From NCBI GenBank assembly GCA_036435485.1, contig CM071597.1, positions 140,427,647-140,491,646 of the forward strand: a DNA stretch of 64,000 bases, given 5' to 3'. This DNA is from Saposhnikovia divaricata (lineage: Eukaryota; Streptophyta; Magnoliopsida; Apiales; Apiaceae). The notes under the pieces are model-generated. The model saw only the letters and a list, made by a program, of their open reading frames with translations, was not told the DNA's origin and did not search any database. Below are positions 48,745-61,084 of this stretch, piece after piece. Position numbers and translations under genes: made by a program. Position 1 is the stretch's first letter. Each line of letters begins with the position of its first letter.

Positions 48745-51700
48745 CTCGGGGATGGTCGTCAGCACTCGCTCAAAAGGTCGCCTTTCCCTTACCCTCTTGC
48801 GGGGTGTGGTACGTAGTATCGGCATGGGACCTAGCTGCTATATACATAAGTAGCAAGAGTGAGCTATAATAGCTCAGCAAGATCATACTGTAACTAAAAT
48901 TTAAAATGTGAACAAGTATACATATATGTATATGCATATGTAATAGCAGGAAACAATTAAAATCCTTAAGGAAGAGTAAAGCTCTTATTTAATAATACAT
49001 CATCCACTCACTATTATAAGAAAGAAATCTATATTAATATAATATCAGTTTTTCTTCATCTGCCACCATAATACCATCATCTCATATCATTATTCTGCTT
49101 TCAATATTGAAATCTAAAATAATATAATATCAGTTTTTCTTCATCTGTAACTATCATTCCATCATCTCATATCATTGTTCTGTTTTCAGTATAGCAATCT
49201 GAAAACCATTGTCTACACTTTCTTTTCAAAACATTGGGGATATCTGCTGTCGCCTGATACGTTAGGACGATGATCAGTCGCCTAATCGTACCTGCTCTCT
49301 TTTTACTACCGGTAGAAGGAATGAAAATCATCCCTGGAGGAAGGCCACCTGCTAACATCCTCCCTTGGCATCTTCGTGCCGTAATAAAAATAATAATAAA
49401 TGCTGGACTGTGTCGCACACAGCCCTGACACAGCCACTTACGCAAGTCTGTTGCAATCCCCCTTTTTATCACATCATTATTCCCTTTTCAAAATATCATT
49501 CCACATATCATTCTCTCATATCATCTCCATTCTCGCACATTACTTCTATAAAATATATATATATATATATATCATAATGCTTTGATTATGATTCAGACCT
49601 CTCTTTCATATTCAGAAATCAAATATACTTTTATATTCGTAAAATATTCCATCTATTTTAAGAGTAATGCATGATAATCAAATAATGTTTATTAAACCAC
49701 TGATACTCAAAAAGAACATTTTTAATATAATATTATAACCATATAACCCTCGATAACAACTGATACCATTCTTTCTTATTCTCTTAATCATAAGGCATGT
49801 TCAATTCATGCATAATCATCTCTCTACATATCGATCTCATACTCTTATTCATATTCATATACATCTTATACTCATATCCATATTCATATACATCTTCGTA
49901 TATCTTTCTTTTCAATATTAATACTCAAGGAAGACAATTTCTTCACAATATAGTAATAGTAGCATCACATATATATTCCATGAAATCAAATTTCTTTGTG
50001 AAGATAAGTAGTTTTACAAATAAGGATAGAAGAAATCTTGCCTCTATTCCTGAATCCTGAAGATGTGGCTCGTGGTTCTCCCGAAGTTTCTATAACACAA
50101 AAGGTTCGTCGTTAGAATATTACATCCCTTTTCTCACTTCACCTTTATATAACAATACCTTTAATGCCTACTATGTGAATAACATGCTATTATAATCCAA
50201 GTGTTCCAAGAACCTAACCAATTTTAAACTCAATCAAAGTTTCAGTGTTTTTCACCATCTCCCTTAACAACCACACTTAACTGTAAAAATTCTCATAAAA
50301 TCTCAAATTCGAATTTTACTACAAGGTCAGTGGGACATGACTCTCTGCTCACCCCTCTATTTTATCCCAAAATCTTATAATTTTTAAAAATGTCTAAGTA
50401 TGGTATTTATAGCTTCAAAGTTGATACAACTACGGTTTCCCCGTTTTTGAACGTCTTTCACTAAAACTGACTTTTCTCCTAAACCGTACGTCAGATTTTA
50501 ACGTACCTTATATCAAAATGATCTATGAACTATGCTCTATCTTATTATGACTATTAGGGTTTGCCTACTGACCTGGACAGGTTCGGCTTTTTACTGTTTT
50601 AACAGGTTGGGTTTGGCTCTAACGAAAATCGGGCATTATAACGGCTATAATTCGTACTATCCAAGAATATAACTCCTATAATCAATCCTCCATCCCAAAT
50701 AGCATCACCTACACCATGTGGACTTCATTCCACCCATGGTTACAAGTACAACACATCTCCATAACCATTCAAACACATATAAACAACTATAACAATAAGG
50801 TTAAATGATCTAGTACTACTCATCTTATAAACCAACTAAAAATCATCATAGCCCAAATGATTCAAGCTAGGGTTTCAAGCTAATCATCAACTTTAAAGAG
50901 TATACTAACATGAATAACCTCACAAAGCTCTTATACTACCTTGGTATAGTCTAGATCATGCAAAGAAATCAAGAAAGACAAAGTTTGCTCTAAAAGTTAC
51001 CATTCATCATCTTGTTCATGAATTTCTATATAAAGATTGACATGGTGGATCAAGCTCAAACTTATGGGATATCTTAATCATGAAATATAGGACTCACCAA
51101 ATTAATCTTGTGAATTTAGAAGGCTTGGAAGTTGGATTTTCCCCTTGCTTCCTAGCTTGTGCCGAATGGAAGAAAGAAAAAGAACAAGATGGAGAGTTTT
51201 TTGTGTTTATCTTGACTTATCTACTTTTCCTTGATATTTTACATGATTTTGGTTAATAACTAATTAAGTATTCTAGATTGCTACTTGGTTTAAGTTAGTG
51301 GATGGTGAGGTCATTGATGATGTCACTTAGAAGAGTGTTTGAGAAGCTTGTCTAATTACCTTAGTAAGTATCCTTAACCTTGGTAAATGCTAAGATGGTA
51401 ATTATCCTTGTTATTCTACTAATTTTGGTCACTTAATGTCCTACTCGTTAAATCATAATTTGGTTCGAATATACTCCATTATCCCCGTGATTTTGAAATC
51501 ATTTAATAATCCAAATTCCTTTAGCATTCACTTAACTTAGAATCCCTTGGTTTAATTTAAATTTCCTAATTCCTCAATATATAATTCCTTTAATATTTCT
51601 ATGTTCCTTAATATCCAATAAATAGAAGTTCGTTCGAGCTCAAAATCCTCAAAACTTAAATTCAGGAATTTCTAAAATCCATCGTCATTTCGAGTCACTT

Positions 51701-51843
51701 ATTTTCAATGTACAACACTAATATGGTTTCTGTTTACTCATTTTCCATCCCTAATATAGAGTACCTACACACTATTTCCCTGGATTCCTCAAGATCACTA
51801 TTCATTTGGGCACTGTAGCCTTTCTAAAGTTAGGGTTATTACA
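48411..51843 (-). repeat. Element B 5' LTR (3.43 kb)
   Basis: Partner of 41428-44854. Differences seen include tttccgatc, a shorter CA run near 48545, a longer TA run near 49553 and about ten single bases. Donor-like gtgagt with intron start 51097; acceptor-like gttacag with exon start 48887. Confidence 0.93.
48721..48825 (-). CDS. LTR-encoded small basic ORF, B 5' LTR copy (34 aa)
   Basis: ATG 48825, TAG ending 48721. Identical to the other LTR copy except Ala to Thr in the VLATIPEV stretch. This copy lies upstream of the pre-gag ORF and is the one that could be spliced to it. Confidence 0.45.
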   Translation of the reverse strand: MPILRTTPRKRVRERRPFERVLTTIPEVVTSEGA

Positions 51844-51848
51844 AGAAT

Positions 51849-52159
51849 GTTGCTGTCCCCTGCTTCGGCCAATGTTGCTATCAAATGAAACTTGCTGTCG
51901 TGACCTTGCAACATGCAGTCTTCTTGTACCGTTACCATCAATGTATTGACATAACTTTATTATTGCTGTTGAACTGATGTATTCTCTTGAGGCTTAAACA
52001 TATCAATGAACTTCTTCCAAGATACATACTTATTACATTACAGCAATTATTCGAATACAAGAACACACTCTGGCTGTGAAAGTATGTTCTACTTAGCCTA
52101 TACAAATAAACTAAGTACTATTTAAGTTGTCTCTGCGCTATCACCCATAAATCCTAACA
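51849..52159 (-). repeat. Copia 5' LTR, 5' part
   Basis: On the minus strand the LTR begins tgttaggatttatggg at 52159 and runs to the B insertion at 51848/41427. The whole LTR is about 1.06 kb. The five plus-strand bases after it (ttagt, 52160-52164) should be the target duplication; the partner is outside the window. Confidence 0.7.
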
Positions 52160-52981
52160 TTAGTGTTGTGTACCAAAAATTAGAAGTAAATACGATCTTT
52201 TTTCCGGAATAAATAACTTATAAGTCATATTTAAAACTTGCCAAACACAGCCTTATAAAATTTAATAATACCATACAAGAATTTTCAAAACACAGCTCTC
52301 TGATAGAAAATTGAAGCCGCCTATCTCAAAATTTTCAATCCCCCCAATTTCATTTTCAATTCCCCCCATTTCTTCCCCCCATTTTCAATTTTGTGAAGAC
52401 TATAATTACATTCAGGTATAATTTTCAGTTATTTTTCTCAAAATTTGGTTTGGATATTTGGGGATTAGGGTTCACACAGATAGTTGGGGATATTCATTTC
52501 AGGTATTTTCCTCGTTATGTTGGTGTTCTAATTCGTTATATATGTTGTTATATATGTTGATTTTGAGATTAGGGTTCTAATTTAGTATGTTGGTGTTGTA
52601 ATGCGTTATGTTGGTATGTTGGTACACTTTGCCTATCATCTTGCCATTGATTTTTATTGTCTGCATTGGTTATCCACTCAACAGAAGCTTTCAAATAGAG
52701 GAACCCCTCGATAAGATTACTTTTGCAGTTAAAAAATCATCATCTATTTAACTTTTGACTTCTCAAGTTATGAATAGATGATGGTTTTTCCACAGCAAAA
52801 ATAATCATTCAACGGATATACAAGTATGGATAGCGTCTATATGGTGCAGCAAGAAAATTTCTAAACTTTTTTGCTCTGTTCTACTTATTTGATATATGTT
52901 TGGTATTTGTTGGTTTGGTATGTTTGGTAAGTGCTGCATATATGTTTATCTCTTACTTTGGCACATATATGTTTCATATGG

Positions 52982-54089
52982 ATGGGCCCTTATGAAATAG
53001 TTTGCAAATGTGGAGAGGGGCAAATGATTCGCAAATGTTCAAAATCAGAGAAAAATAGAAATCGAATGTACTATTGCTGTCCAGAATCAAAGGTACATAA
53101 TAGTTAACCATTAAAGCTATTGAAATCGTTTATGTGTTGGGAGTCTAATGTGAACTTACTTTGTCAGAAAACGGAAAATAAGGGATGGGACTGGGGCTGC
53201 AACTACTTCTTGTGGGAGAATGAGCTCAAACATTGTCCATGTGGTAAAGGCAAGTGTGCTGTAAATGAATGCAGAGAGAAGGGTAAGAAAGTATTACGGT
53301 GCTCCCGACAGGTATGCCAAATGTTTTCTGTTGTTCTTTTTCCAAACAGACATGTATACGATGTATTGATAAGTTTATGTATCGGTTTACGGTGTGTGTA
53401 TTATAGTTGTGGTTTGGTTAAGAATGAAGATAAATTTAATGTATCTTATGCACTTCGATTGTATTTTATGTATCACTTAGTTTAGGGATCTCAATTGCGT
53501 GTATTTGACTTTTGTTGCTAATTTTTTATACCGAATTGATGAATGATGAATCGAATCAGTTAATGATATGCATATATTATTGCAATATAGATTGGAATTA
53601 AGATATTTATATTGTTAATAGATATTATAGTGGAATGGTTTGAATTTATTTAATTGATATTGTGTACTTGCATTTTGGTTCCTTTCTTGTACGCTTAGAT
53701 AATCTACTATCCGTAATTTCATTTTATAGATTCCTTGGTAGGGATGTGATATTAATATGTCTTCATGTTGTCATTGCTTAAGTCATTACTTGGATTCTGG
53801 GAAGTCTTTAAACGTTTCCTGATGGTTTTCTTATTAATGGAAGACACAATCTTCAGCTGGTAGGTTTGCAAGCGAGGAAGGACAGTCTTCTGGTGGGTTT
53901 GCAACCGAGGAAGGTTGTTCTTCTAGACAGTGCCAAGGTTGTTCGCTTTTATCAGTCAAAAACAAGATTTTAGAAGCCAAACTGGAGGTTGCACAATCTC
54001 CAGAGAAGCATGCTAACACATCTGCAGATTTATACGAGGCTTTGGAAACGGTGGGTCGCATGGTGGATGCTCTATTATTGGATCATTAG
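52982..54089 (+). CDS. Small GRF-type zinc-finger protein gene, three exons (166 aa predicted)
   Basis: Proposed exons 52982-53092, 53168-53311 and 53844-54089, with GT-AG introns of 75 and 532 nt, all phase 0. Exon 1 starts MGPYEIVCKCGEGQMIRKCS and ends YYCCPESK; exon 2 continues GWDWGCNYFLWENE, completing the Cys-x-Cys...Cys...Cys pattern and Phe/Trp of a GRF zinc finger. A second Cys cluster (CPCGKGKC...C...C) follows. Exon 3 gives a Gly/Ser linker and a short helix ending LYEALETVGRMVDALLLDH. GRF fingers bind single-stranded nucleic acid. A C-rich, leader-like sequence (52320-52390) and a possible TATA box (52252) lie upstream. It sits between the copia LTR and the CACTA end, so it may be host sequence or carried by the CACTA element. 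Exon 3 acceptor choice is the least certain part. Confidence 0.55.
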
Positions 54090-54249
54090 TACAATCTGAT
54101 CAGTTTTACAATCGGCTTATTTTGGTATTCAAACTTGGTATTATTTTGTGTTGGACTTGTAGATGATTGAATTTCGCCTTTGGGAATTATGGACTGGAAT
54201 TACTACTAACTTGATTATTTGTATAGAAGCAGTAGTGCATGATCAATCT

Positions 54250-54253
<4 letters not shown>

Positions 54254-54321
<68 letters not shown>
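54254..54321 (+). repeat. (AT)n microsatellite
   Basis: Uninterrupted AT run of about 34 units between the GRF gene and the CACTA subterminal region. Confidence 0.97.
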
Positions 54322-54326
<5 letters not shown>

Positions 54327-54559
54327 ACAGATGTGATGATCCACATTGAAACCCAGGAGAGAAGAATTTTCAATGATTAAAATATGTCATGCATCGTTAA
54401 AAAAATAATTTTAATTTGACAAACAATTAATTGTATACTTAACCCGAATTCTAAGCGTAGATCCTAACTTAAAAACACATGACAATGATACCAATGTCCA
54501 CATGCATTATATATTTTTTTTTCAAAAAAAAGGTATATCATAGTAAATATAAGTATACA

Positions 54560-54947
54560 TATCTGATTGAGCTTGCTCAAACAACGGTTAGATAATCCGT
54601 TGTGTAACCATAATCATTTGCACAACACCACACCTGCAACTGTTGTCTCATTCTAAGGAGTTAATAACGGTTAAATATCCCGTTGTGTGAATTGTAATTA
54701 CACAATGGTGGATGAAAACAGTTGTGTAAACCTCTTCATTTGCACAACAGCACATTGATAACGGTTGTTTGATTTGAGTTTCATGGCCACATCTACACAA
54801 TGGTTTTTAAAACCGTTGTACTGATCATGGATCAGACAATATTATTTCATGGACGAAAAAAAAACCATTGTCTGTTAGTTTCGGGAAACACTTTTTTCAC
54901 TGAGCGTCGTCTGAAGAGTGTTGTCTGATGCTGTTTTTCTTGTAGTG
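54560..54947 (-). mobile_element. CACTA (En/Spm-type) transposon terminus
   Basis: On the minus strand the element begins cactacaagaaaaacagc at 54947. Within 390 bp there are six or more subterminal motifs of the type aacggtt...ccgttgtg or acaatggt, as expected for transposase binding sites. It interrupts the hAT coding sequence right after FPNTWVAYR (flank cct, 54948-54950). The partner terminus is not visible in the window; it may lie left of position 1, with the copia element nested inside. Confidence 0.75.
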
Positions 54948-54950
54948 CCT

Positions 54951-55552
54951 GTAAGCAACCCAAGTATTTGGAAAAGCAACATACATTTTCTTGATATTAT
55001 CCAACACTTCAACTGGCTTAGTTAAGTTGTCCGACAATGATCTTCTTAACAATTGCAATTCTGAGAATAATTGCAGCCCATCAATATCTGATTTATCTCC
55101 ATATTTCAAATAATTCTCTCGAGTAGCATAGGCATGCTTCATGCGCTCATCCTTTTCCATTTGTTTCAACCTGCTTAAGTTAAATAAGAATCCAAAAATA
55201 TCATTATATTTTTTAAACTGCTCAAATCTTGATTTGAAAGAAGAAATGGTAGTTTCAATAATGTGCAAAAAAGAATTGACTCGAAAAGAATCTTCAGCAA
55301 CTTGAATTATTTAATCACTTATACTCTCATCAAAGAACCTCTATTTTAGGCGGACTCGAGTTTCACGAAAATTGCCTCCGTCCTCATTTCTAAAGCCATC
55401 TTTGCAGCTTCATCTTTAGCAATTTCAAACCCCTTGTCCCTGTACTTTTCAAAAAAAAGGTATGAGACCTTGTAATAAATTAATACATGCTTCAATATCC
55501 ATATCCTTACTTTTAAGAAATTTATTAACTGTATTCACTTTTTATAGAATCT
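54951..55552 (-). pseudogene. hAT transposase, C-terminal part (TTF/DUF4371 type)
   Basis: Minus strand. 55268-54951 reads SFKSRFEQFKKYNDIFGFLF, then SDIDGLQLFSELQLL and VLDNIKKMYVAFPNTWVAYR, the region before the hAT dimerisation domain in plant TTF-type zinc finger/hAT proteins. Upstream to 55552 is the same gene with stops and frameshifts (KDMDIEACINLLQGLIPFF). The end is cut by CACTA, and the middle is interrupted by element D. Confidence 0.8.
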
Positions 55553-55885
55553 TGAAATATTTTTGTATGAATATATTTATCTAATATAGAGCATTAATTG
55601 GGAGCCAATATATCATTTTGGGTTCCGAAAAATGTAAAGAACAGTTTATCTCTTTTACTACTTTTTTTCAAGTCCCCTCTTCTATAGTAAATAATTCTCT
55701 ATTTGTAGGCAATTCCTACACCTTCTCCACCCAAAAAATGTAACAGCCTCTTTAATACACATAAATGTCATTATATGACTTACAAATAAATATTTACTTA
55801 ATTAATATTTGTAACCTTCAAATACATAACTCATGTATTTAATTTATTCTTTATTAAATTTGACAAATAAAAGTCAAATACAACA
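55553..55885 (-). repeat. Element D 3' LTR
   Basis: 333 bp; pairs with 58945-59286. Ends tttca next to the target duplication (minus strand). Confidence 0.85.
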
Positions 55886-58800
55886 TCCCCCACTTGACTT
55901 TTTTGTCAAATACTTTTCATAACTTCCACTTGACGTTTTTGTCAAATACTTTTCGTAACTTTCATTTTTTGTGGAGTGTAAAATTGTTAAATATAAGTCC
56001 AACTAATATCATGACTCCCACTTTTCGTGGAGTGTAAAATTGATAAATATAAATCCAACCAGTACCATGACTCCCACTTTTTATTTTGAGTATCAATATA
56101 AGTCTAATTATACTATCACTCCTGAGGATAAACATAACATTTTCTTTTTCACCTTTAATAACACATTCATATTTCTTACTTCCCAACTTATACTCCACCA
56201 AAAATTAAATAGGTGTCCGAAAGTTAGATTCTTATTACCAATATCACCTTGGTACTTATATCACAATAAACAAGAACTTCAAGCACCTCATCCAAAAATT
56301 GGTTACACAACGTACTCTTTAAGTACATGATCATGATCCTTTTTACAGCCTCTCACTAGGCTTAAGCAAAATTGCTTCACAATCCACTTACAAAATTAAC
56401 TAAAAATGTCAAGTCAAGTCAATCGATGACATAACATAAGATATATCAAATTCTTGACTACTTGCAATATAACATAACAACTTATTCTCTTTCCGCATTA
56501 ATCATTTCCCAATCATTTCTCATGGGACTGGTGTCGGACTGTACTTTTGCATCCTAAAATGATTAAACATTTTTATTTAAATATCAATTTAAGTTTAAAT
56601 CGAACATTCTAGAATTTTCATTCCTTAATCCAAATTTTCTAAACATGCAAGATATTTCACACATATCTTCGATCTCAAATTTTCAACTAAGTTCCAACTT
56701 AATTTTGTTCCACACATATTTATTATTTTTTCACTGATGATATGTCAATGATAAACAAACTCCCACTTTCCAAAATACAGACATAATTGTCTACTTCTAT
56801 TATCGATTTTTCATAAAACCTTTACAACTAGGAAAATATCAAAATTTATTAAACATACCAACTTTATTTTCCTTTTCAAAATTATGAATTTTCTATATTC
56901 TGATGGATCACACAACTCCCCACTTTTATTCATTTCCATGAACTCAAATTCTTTGGATTTCATTTCTAAAATTCTAATTTTGTACTCGCTATTTTGAGTA
57001 TCACAAAAAAAACACTTTTTCCTTTCCACTCTTGATGCTAAGAGCCACTATAATCTCTTCGATTACAATGTAGTCTTTTTCAACAACGATTTCCAAATTA
57101 CCCCGTATACCATTAGGTTCCAATCAAACAAATTATTTTAACAAACACACACATTTTCTAGTTCACAAGATATACCAACTCAACTACACCTTACTAGGCG
57201 CTATTTTTCAAAATACCTTTTAAAGTTCTTTAAACTCTTATTCCAATAAAATCAACAGATTCTTAGTTATTTAATTCCGGACACTTGTCCCAATTTTTCT
57301 ATAAAAAAACTGAATTATTGTAAAAATAATTACTCATTTATCTTCATCATAAATTTTTTTTTTCATTTTTTACATCCTCTTTATTCTGAGCACCATAAAG
57401 ATCTTTCTTATAAAATCCTTTTAAACCGATATATTTTCAGATTGTCTCCAAACAATCTTTATTCCCCCTTTTAGCTCTGCTTAATAAAATATTAAACATA
57501 ATTATTTTTATACATTTTCTTTTCCGCTCCCCATTCTAAGAGTTATATATATATATATATATATATAAATCTTCTCACAAGATTTATAAACAAAAAACAT
57601 ATCACTAAATTTACTATTAAGGGAAAAGCAAAAAAAACACATGTGAATATTTATTAAAAATAATATATGCACCGAAAAAAAAACTAAAACACATGTGTCA
57701 ACTATTAATAGTTATAATAAACAAAAACAAATATTTAATTCATCCAACAAGAGATCAAAATAAAATAGAAATAAAATATGAAGCACATAATTAATCATGT
57801 ATTAGCCACTAGACGACAAAATCGAGGACTAATAGACTGATAAAAATCAAACCAATGCATGGACACAAGCACAAGAACAATAACAGCCAACCGATAAACA
57901 CTTTGTATGAATTGTAAACAGCTCTCAGAAGACCACCACATATAAAAAAGTATCGAATGATTATATATAAAAAATCAAAAAAAATCATGTAATTCACAAT
58001 CACCACTTCTCAGGAACTCACCAACATAAGCAAGATAAACATAAACAATTTGTATCAACACTATATTATGTAAGAGAAAAACTAAGACATAAAAAAATGA
58101 ATAAACCAAATTAAACATGTGAACCAGTATTAATAAAAAAACACAATGCAAAAACTAAGTAGAAAGAAAGATGATGGATATAAAATCCACAATTTGGAGA
58201 CGCCCCAGCCACGTGAGCACAAAGATGTTTGGCTGGCCTCAAACAATCCCAAAAGGTAAAAAGCTATGATCTGAATTATGATGCAAGAGAAATTAGTAAT
58301 AATAAAAAATTGAAAACAAAGCAATCACACATAAGAGTACAAATAAGTATATGGATATGAAAATAGAGGTGGCAGGAGTGTAATTCATTTCAAAAGAACA
58401 AAAAGTAGCCAATGCCAAGTAGAAGCCAAACAAAGTGATCAACATAGTCCAGAAGAAAATCCTTCAGATCCAACCGAATGATCTCACAAGATTTATCAAA
58501 AACCTGACAAATTTTTAAACAAAATTTATCAGAATGTAGTGTTTAATTTCTCGGTGTTTAATTTGAGAGAGAGAGAGAGAGAGAGTTAAGAGATAGTGTG
58601 TTGAGAGAGAGAGTGAATAATTGAGATAAGAGGGAATTATTGAGACTGAAATTATGACCCGTTTAAATGAAATTTTGGACAAAAATTTCACCCGCCTTGT
58701 GTGTTAAATGAAATATTCAGACAAAGATTGAGCTACCGTTACACGTTTTTAAAGACCAACGGCTACACCGACTTCCGCGTTACGATAGATACAGTGTGAA

Positions 58801-58944
58801 GTATACGGTAACACTCGTTTATAGCAATGCTAACACTAAAAAAATGTGTAGCCTTAGACCAATTTTAAGGCATATATGGTTACACTTTTGCTTGTAACAC
58901 TGAAAAAATTGTTGTTAAAGCCCATATGTGGGGTAATGTACCAA

Positions 58945-59286
58945 TGAAATATTTTTGTATGAATATATTTATCTAATATAGAGCATTTGAGATCCAATAT
59001 ATCATTTTAGGTTCCGAAAAATGTAAAGAACAAGGTATCTCTTTTACTACTCTTTTTCAAGTCCCCTATTCTATAGAAAATAATTCTCTATTTGTAAGCA
59101 ATTCCTACACCTTCTCCACCCAAAAAATGTAATTGCCTCTTTAATACACATAAATGTCATTATATGAATCAATGTGTAACTTACAAATAAATATTTACTT
59201 AATTAATATTTGTAACCTTCAAATACATTACTCATGTATTTAATTTATTCTGTATTAAATTTGACAAATAAAAGTCAAATACAACA
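58945..59286 (-). repeat. Element D 5' LTR
   Basis: 342 bp; small indels and substitutions against the other LTR, for example an extra aatcaatgtgta near 59166. Confidence 0.85.
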
Positions 59287-59291
59287 AATCT

Positions 59292-60830
59292 CAAACCAAA
59301 TAACCATGCCAACGAGAAAAATAAAACATTGAAAATCAAATTTAGCTAAAAAACTTGCATCACTTGTTGTGGTTGCATCAACACTATGTTCCACTAAATG
59401 GAGTACTGCATCTCTTATTTGAGGAGTTTAGAACTTTATTGCCTTCACACTAGAAACACGACTTTCCCAACGCGTATCAGACCATGACTTTAATGTAAGC
59501 CCTTTTCCCATCCTTATCTTTCACATAAGATTTAAGAACCTCACCACTCCAAAAAATGATTTAGCTTGAACAGAACTCAAAGCCATATCATAAAGTGCAA
59601 GATTAAGAACCACATGTAGATAAAAAGCTCGAGGATACTCTCTTAGTACCCTACTCCTTACACCTTTGTAATGTCCTTTCATATTAGAACCATTATCGTA
59701 ACCCTGCCTTCTCATGTCACTAATATCAAGTTTCAAATTTTTAAGAGAATCTTTAAGTTCAATGAAAAGTGCGTCTCCTATGGTTTCAATAACTTTCACA
59801 AACTCAATTAAAAACCCTTCCACTGTCACTGGAGTGATAACTACATTAACACATCTCAATATAAGACTCATTTATTCTTCATGACCAATATCGAGAGTAC
59901 AATCAAGAATAACAAAGTAGTACTTTGTTATTCTTGATTGTAAGCCCTTTCCCATCCTTATCTTTCACATGAGATTTAAGAACCTCACCACTCCAAAAAT
60001 GATTTAGCTTGAACAGAAGTCAAAGCCATATCATAAAGTGCAAGATTAAGAGAGTGACAACCACATGGAGATAAAAAGCTCGAGGATACTATCTTAGTAC
60101 CCTACTCCTTACACCTTTGTAATGTCCTTTCATATTCAAATCATTATCGTAACCCTGCCTTCTCATGTCCATAATATGAAGTTTCAAATTTTTAATAGAA
60201 TCTTTAAGTTCAATGAAAAGTGCATCTCCTATGGTTTCAATAACTTTCACAAACTCAATTAAAAACTCTTCCACTGTCGCTGGAGTGATGGCTACATTAA
60301 CACATCTCAATATAAGACTCATTTATTCTTCATGACCAATATCGGGAGTATAATCAAGAATAAAAAAGTAGTACTTTGCTCTTTAACAACAAAAGTAATA
60401 TTTTTCTTTAGTTCACTCGCCAACAAAAGTATTAGCTCGTTTTGAATATTATGACCAAGATAATGGACATGACGTATTTCATTCTTTCGAATACGCCTAA
60501 GGTGCTCTTCCATGATTGGATCAAATTCAGCAATCATTCGAATTTTAATTAAAAAATTACCATTGTTATCATCATCAAGTTTTTCACTAGTCCCACAAAA
60601 TGCCAAGTTACTACTAGCAAGAATTTTAACAAAACACATGATTCTCTTCAAGACTTCCCCCAATATTTTTTCTCTTCATTTATGACATTTTGATTATAAG
60701 AATCAATTGTCAAAAAAAAATTTCAACCTAGTTTCCGCCTCCATCCAATCTATCGGACTATTCAAGTGATTATTGCTCTTTTCATGCTTATCAAGCCTGT
60801 AATAAATATTTGTTGTTAAAGGACTTGATA
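59292..60830 (-). pseudogene. hAT transposase, N-terminal and middle part, with internal duplication
   Basis: Minus strand from about 60800: LDKHEKSNNH, DWMEAETRLKF, then EVLKRIMCFVKIL and LAFCGTSEKL, NGNFLIKIRMIAEFDPIMEEH, YLGHNIQNELILLLA, MSLILRCVNV, DMRRQGYDN-NMKGHYKGV and WESRV-like sequence near 59470. This is the order of plant TTF-type hAT transposases. About 430 bp are duplicated in tandem (59496-59926 and 59941-60373). Several stops and frameshifts make it inactive. The active-site region after LALYDMA is present but broken. Confidence 0.8.
59496..60373 (-). repeat. Tandem duplication inside the hAT gene
   Basis: Two units of about 430 bp, each coding the segment from RCVNV to the LYDMA region, roughly 95% alike by eye. 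The junction carries a 41-bp palindrome (59900-59940). Confidence 0.88.
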
Positions 60831-60964
60831 TAACCTTCTATTACTATATATTAAAGGGCAACATAAGGGCAAAATGTGCCAAAATAATGCTCGTAAAATT
60901 ATCAATATACCCTTATTTATCACATAATTACAAAGATGCGATTATAATTTTATTTTTTATAAAA

Positions 60965-61035
60965 TAAATGGGTATTGGGAATTGAACCCAAGACCTTAAA
61001 CTTAGAAGTGACAATCTCAAACACTATTCTAGATG
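60965..61035 (-). repeat. tRNA-like/SINE-like fragment
   Basis: The minus strand contains gggttcaattccca, a good pol III B box with a five-base T-stem, preceded by gtcttg and an A-box-like stretch that is poor. No complete tRNA cloverleaf can be folded by eye. Between 60837 and 61084 I see nothing else that I can support. Confidence 0.35.
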
Positions 61036-61084
61036 CTCATTTTGATCAAATTATGAAAGTCATTATCAATATGCGCAAATATTC

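Larger units (their letters stand above)
41428..51843 (-). mobile_element. Element B: young gypsy-like element with gag and pre-gag but no pol
   Basis: 10.4 kb, minus orientation, flanked by AGAAT (41423-41427 and 51844-51848), inserted in the copia 5' LTR. LTRs 41428-44854 and 48411-51843 differ by about a dozen single bases over 3.43 kb by eye, so it is young. The 3.56-kb internal region has PBS, pre-gag ORF, full gag, a short pol remnant and a polypurine tract. Protease, RT and integrase are absent or reduced to scraps, so pol must come in trans. The two frames it keeps are open. Confidence 0.93.
55553..59286 (-). mobile_element. Element D: short non-autonomous LTR element in hAT
   Basis: Direct repeats of 333 and 342 bp (55553-55885, 58945-59286) start tgttgtatttgac and end tttca on the minus strand. 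The flanks aatct (55548-55552 and 59287-59291) are the target duplication, and hAT sequence continues on both sides. A polypurine tract aagtggggga precedes the left LTR. The sequence after the right LTR (ttggtacattacc) is not a usual iMet primer site. The 3.06-kb interior has no recognisable ORF; it holds a (TA)n run (57545-57567) and a GA run (58565-58585) in a CT-rich leader-like stretch. The LTRs differ by several percent, so it is older than B and C. Confidence 0.85.

Noticed and set aside
53834..54061. Minus-strand 75-codon frame at 54 kb
   Set aside because: Antisense to the third exon proposed for the GRF gene, without its own support.
60837..60860. Helitron-like 5' end (tctattactatatattaaag)
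   Set aside because: Resembles plant Helitron starts, but it is not preceded by A, and no 3' CTRR hairpin end or replicase sequence is visible.
60965..61035. A functional tRNA gene
   Set aside because: Only the T-arm/B box is good; no cloverleaf or anticodon arm can be assigned.
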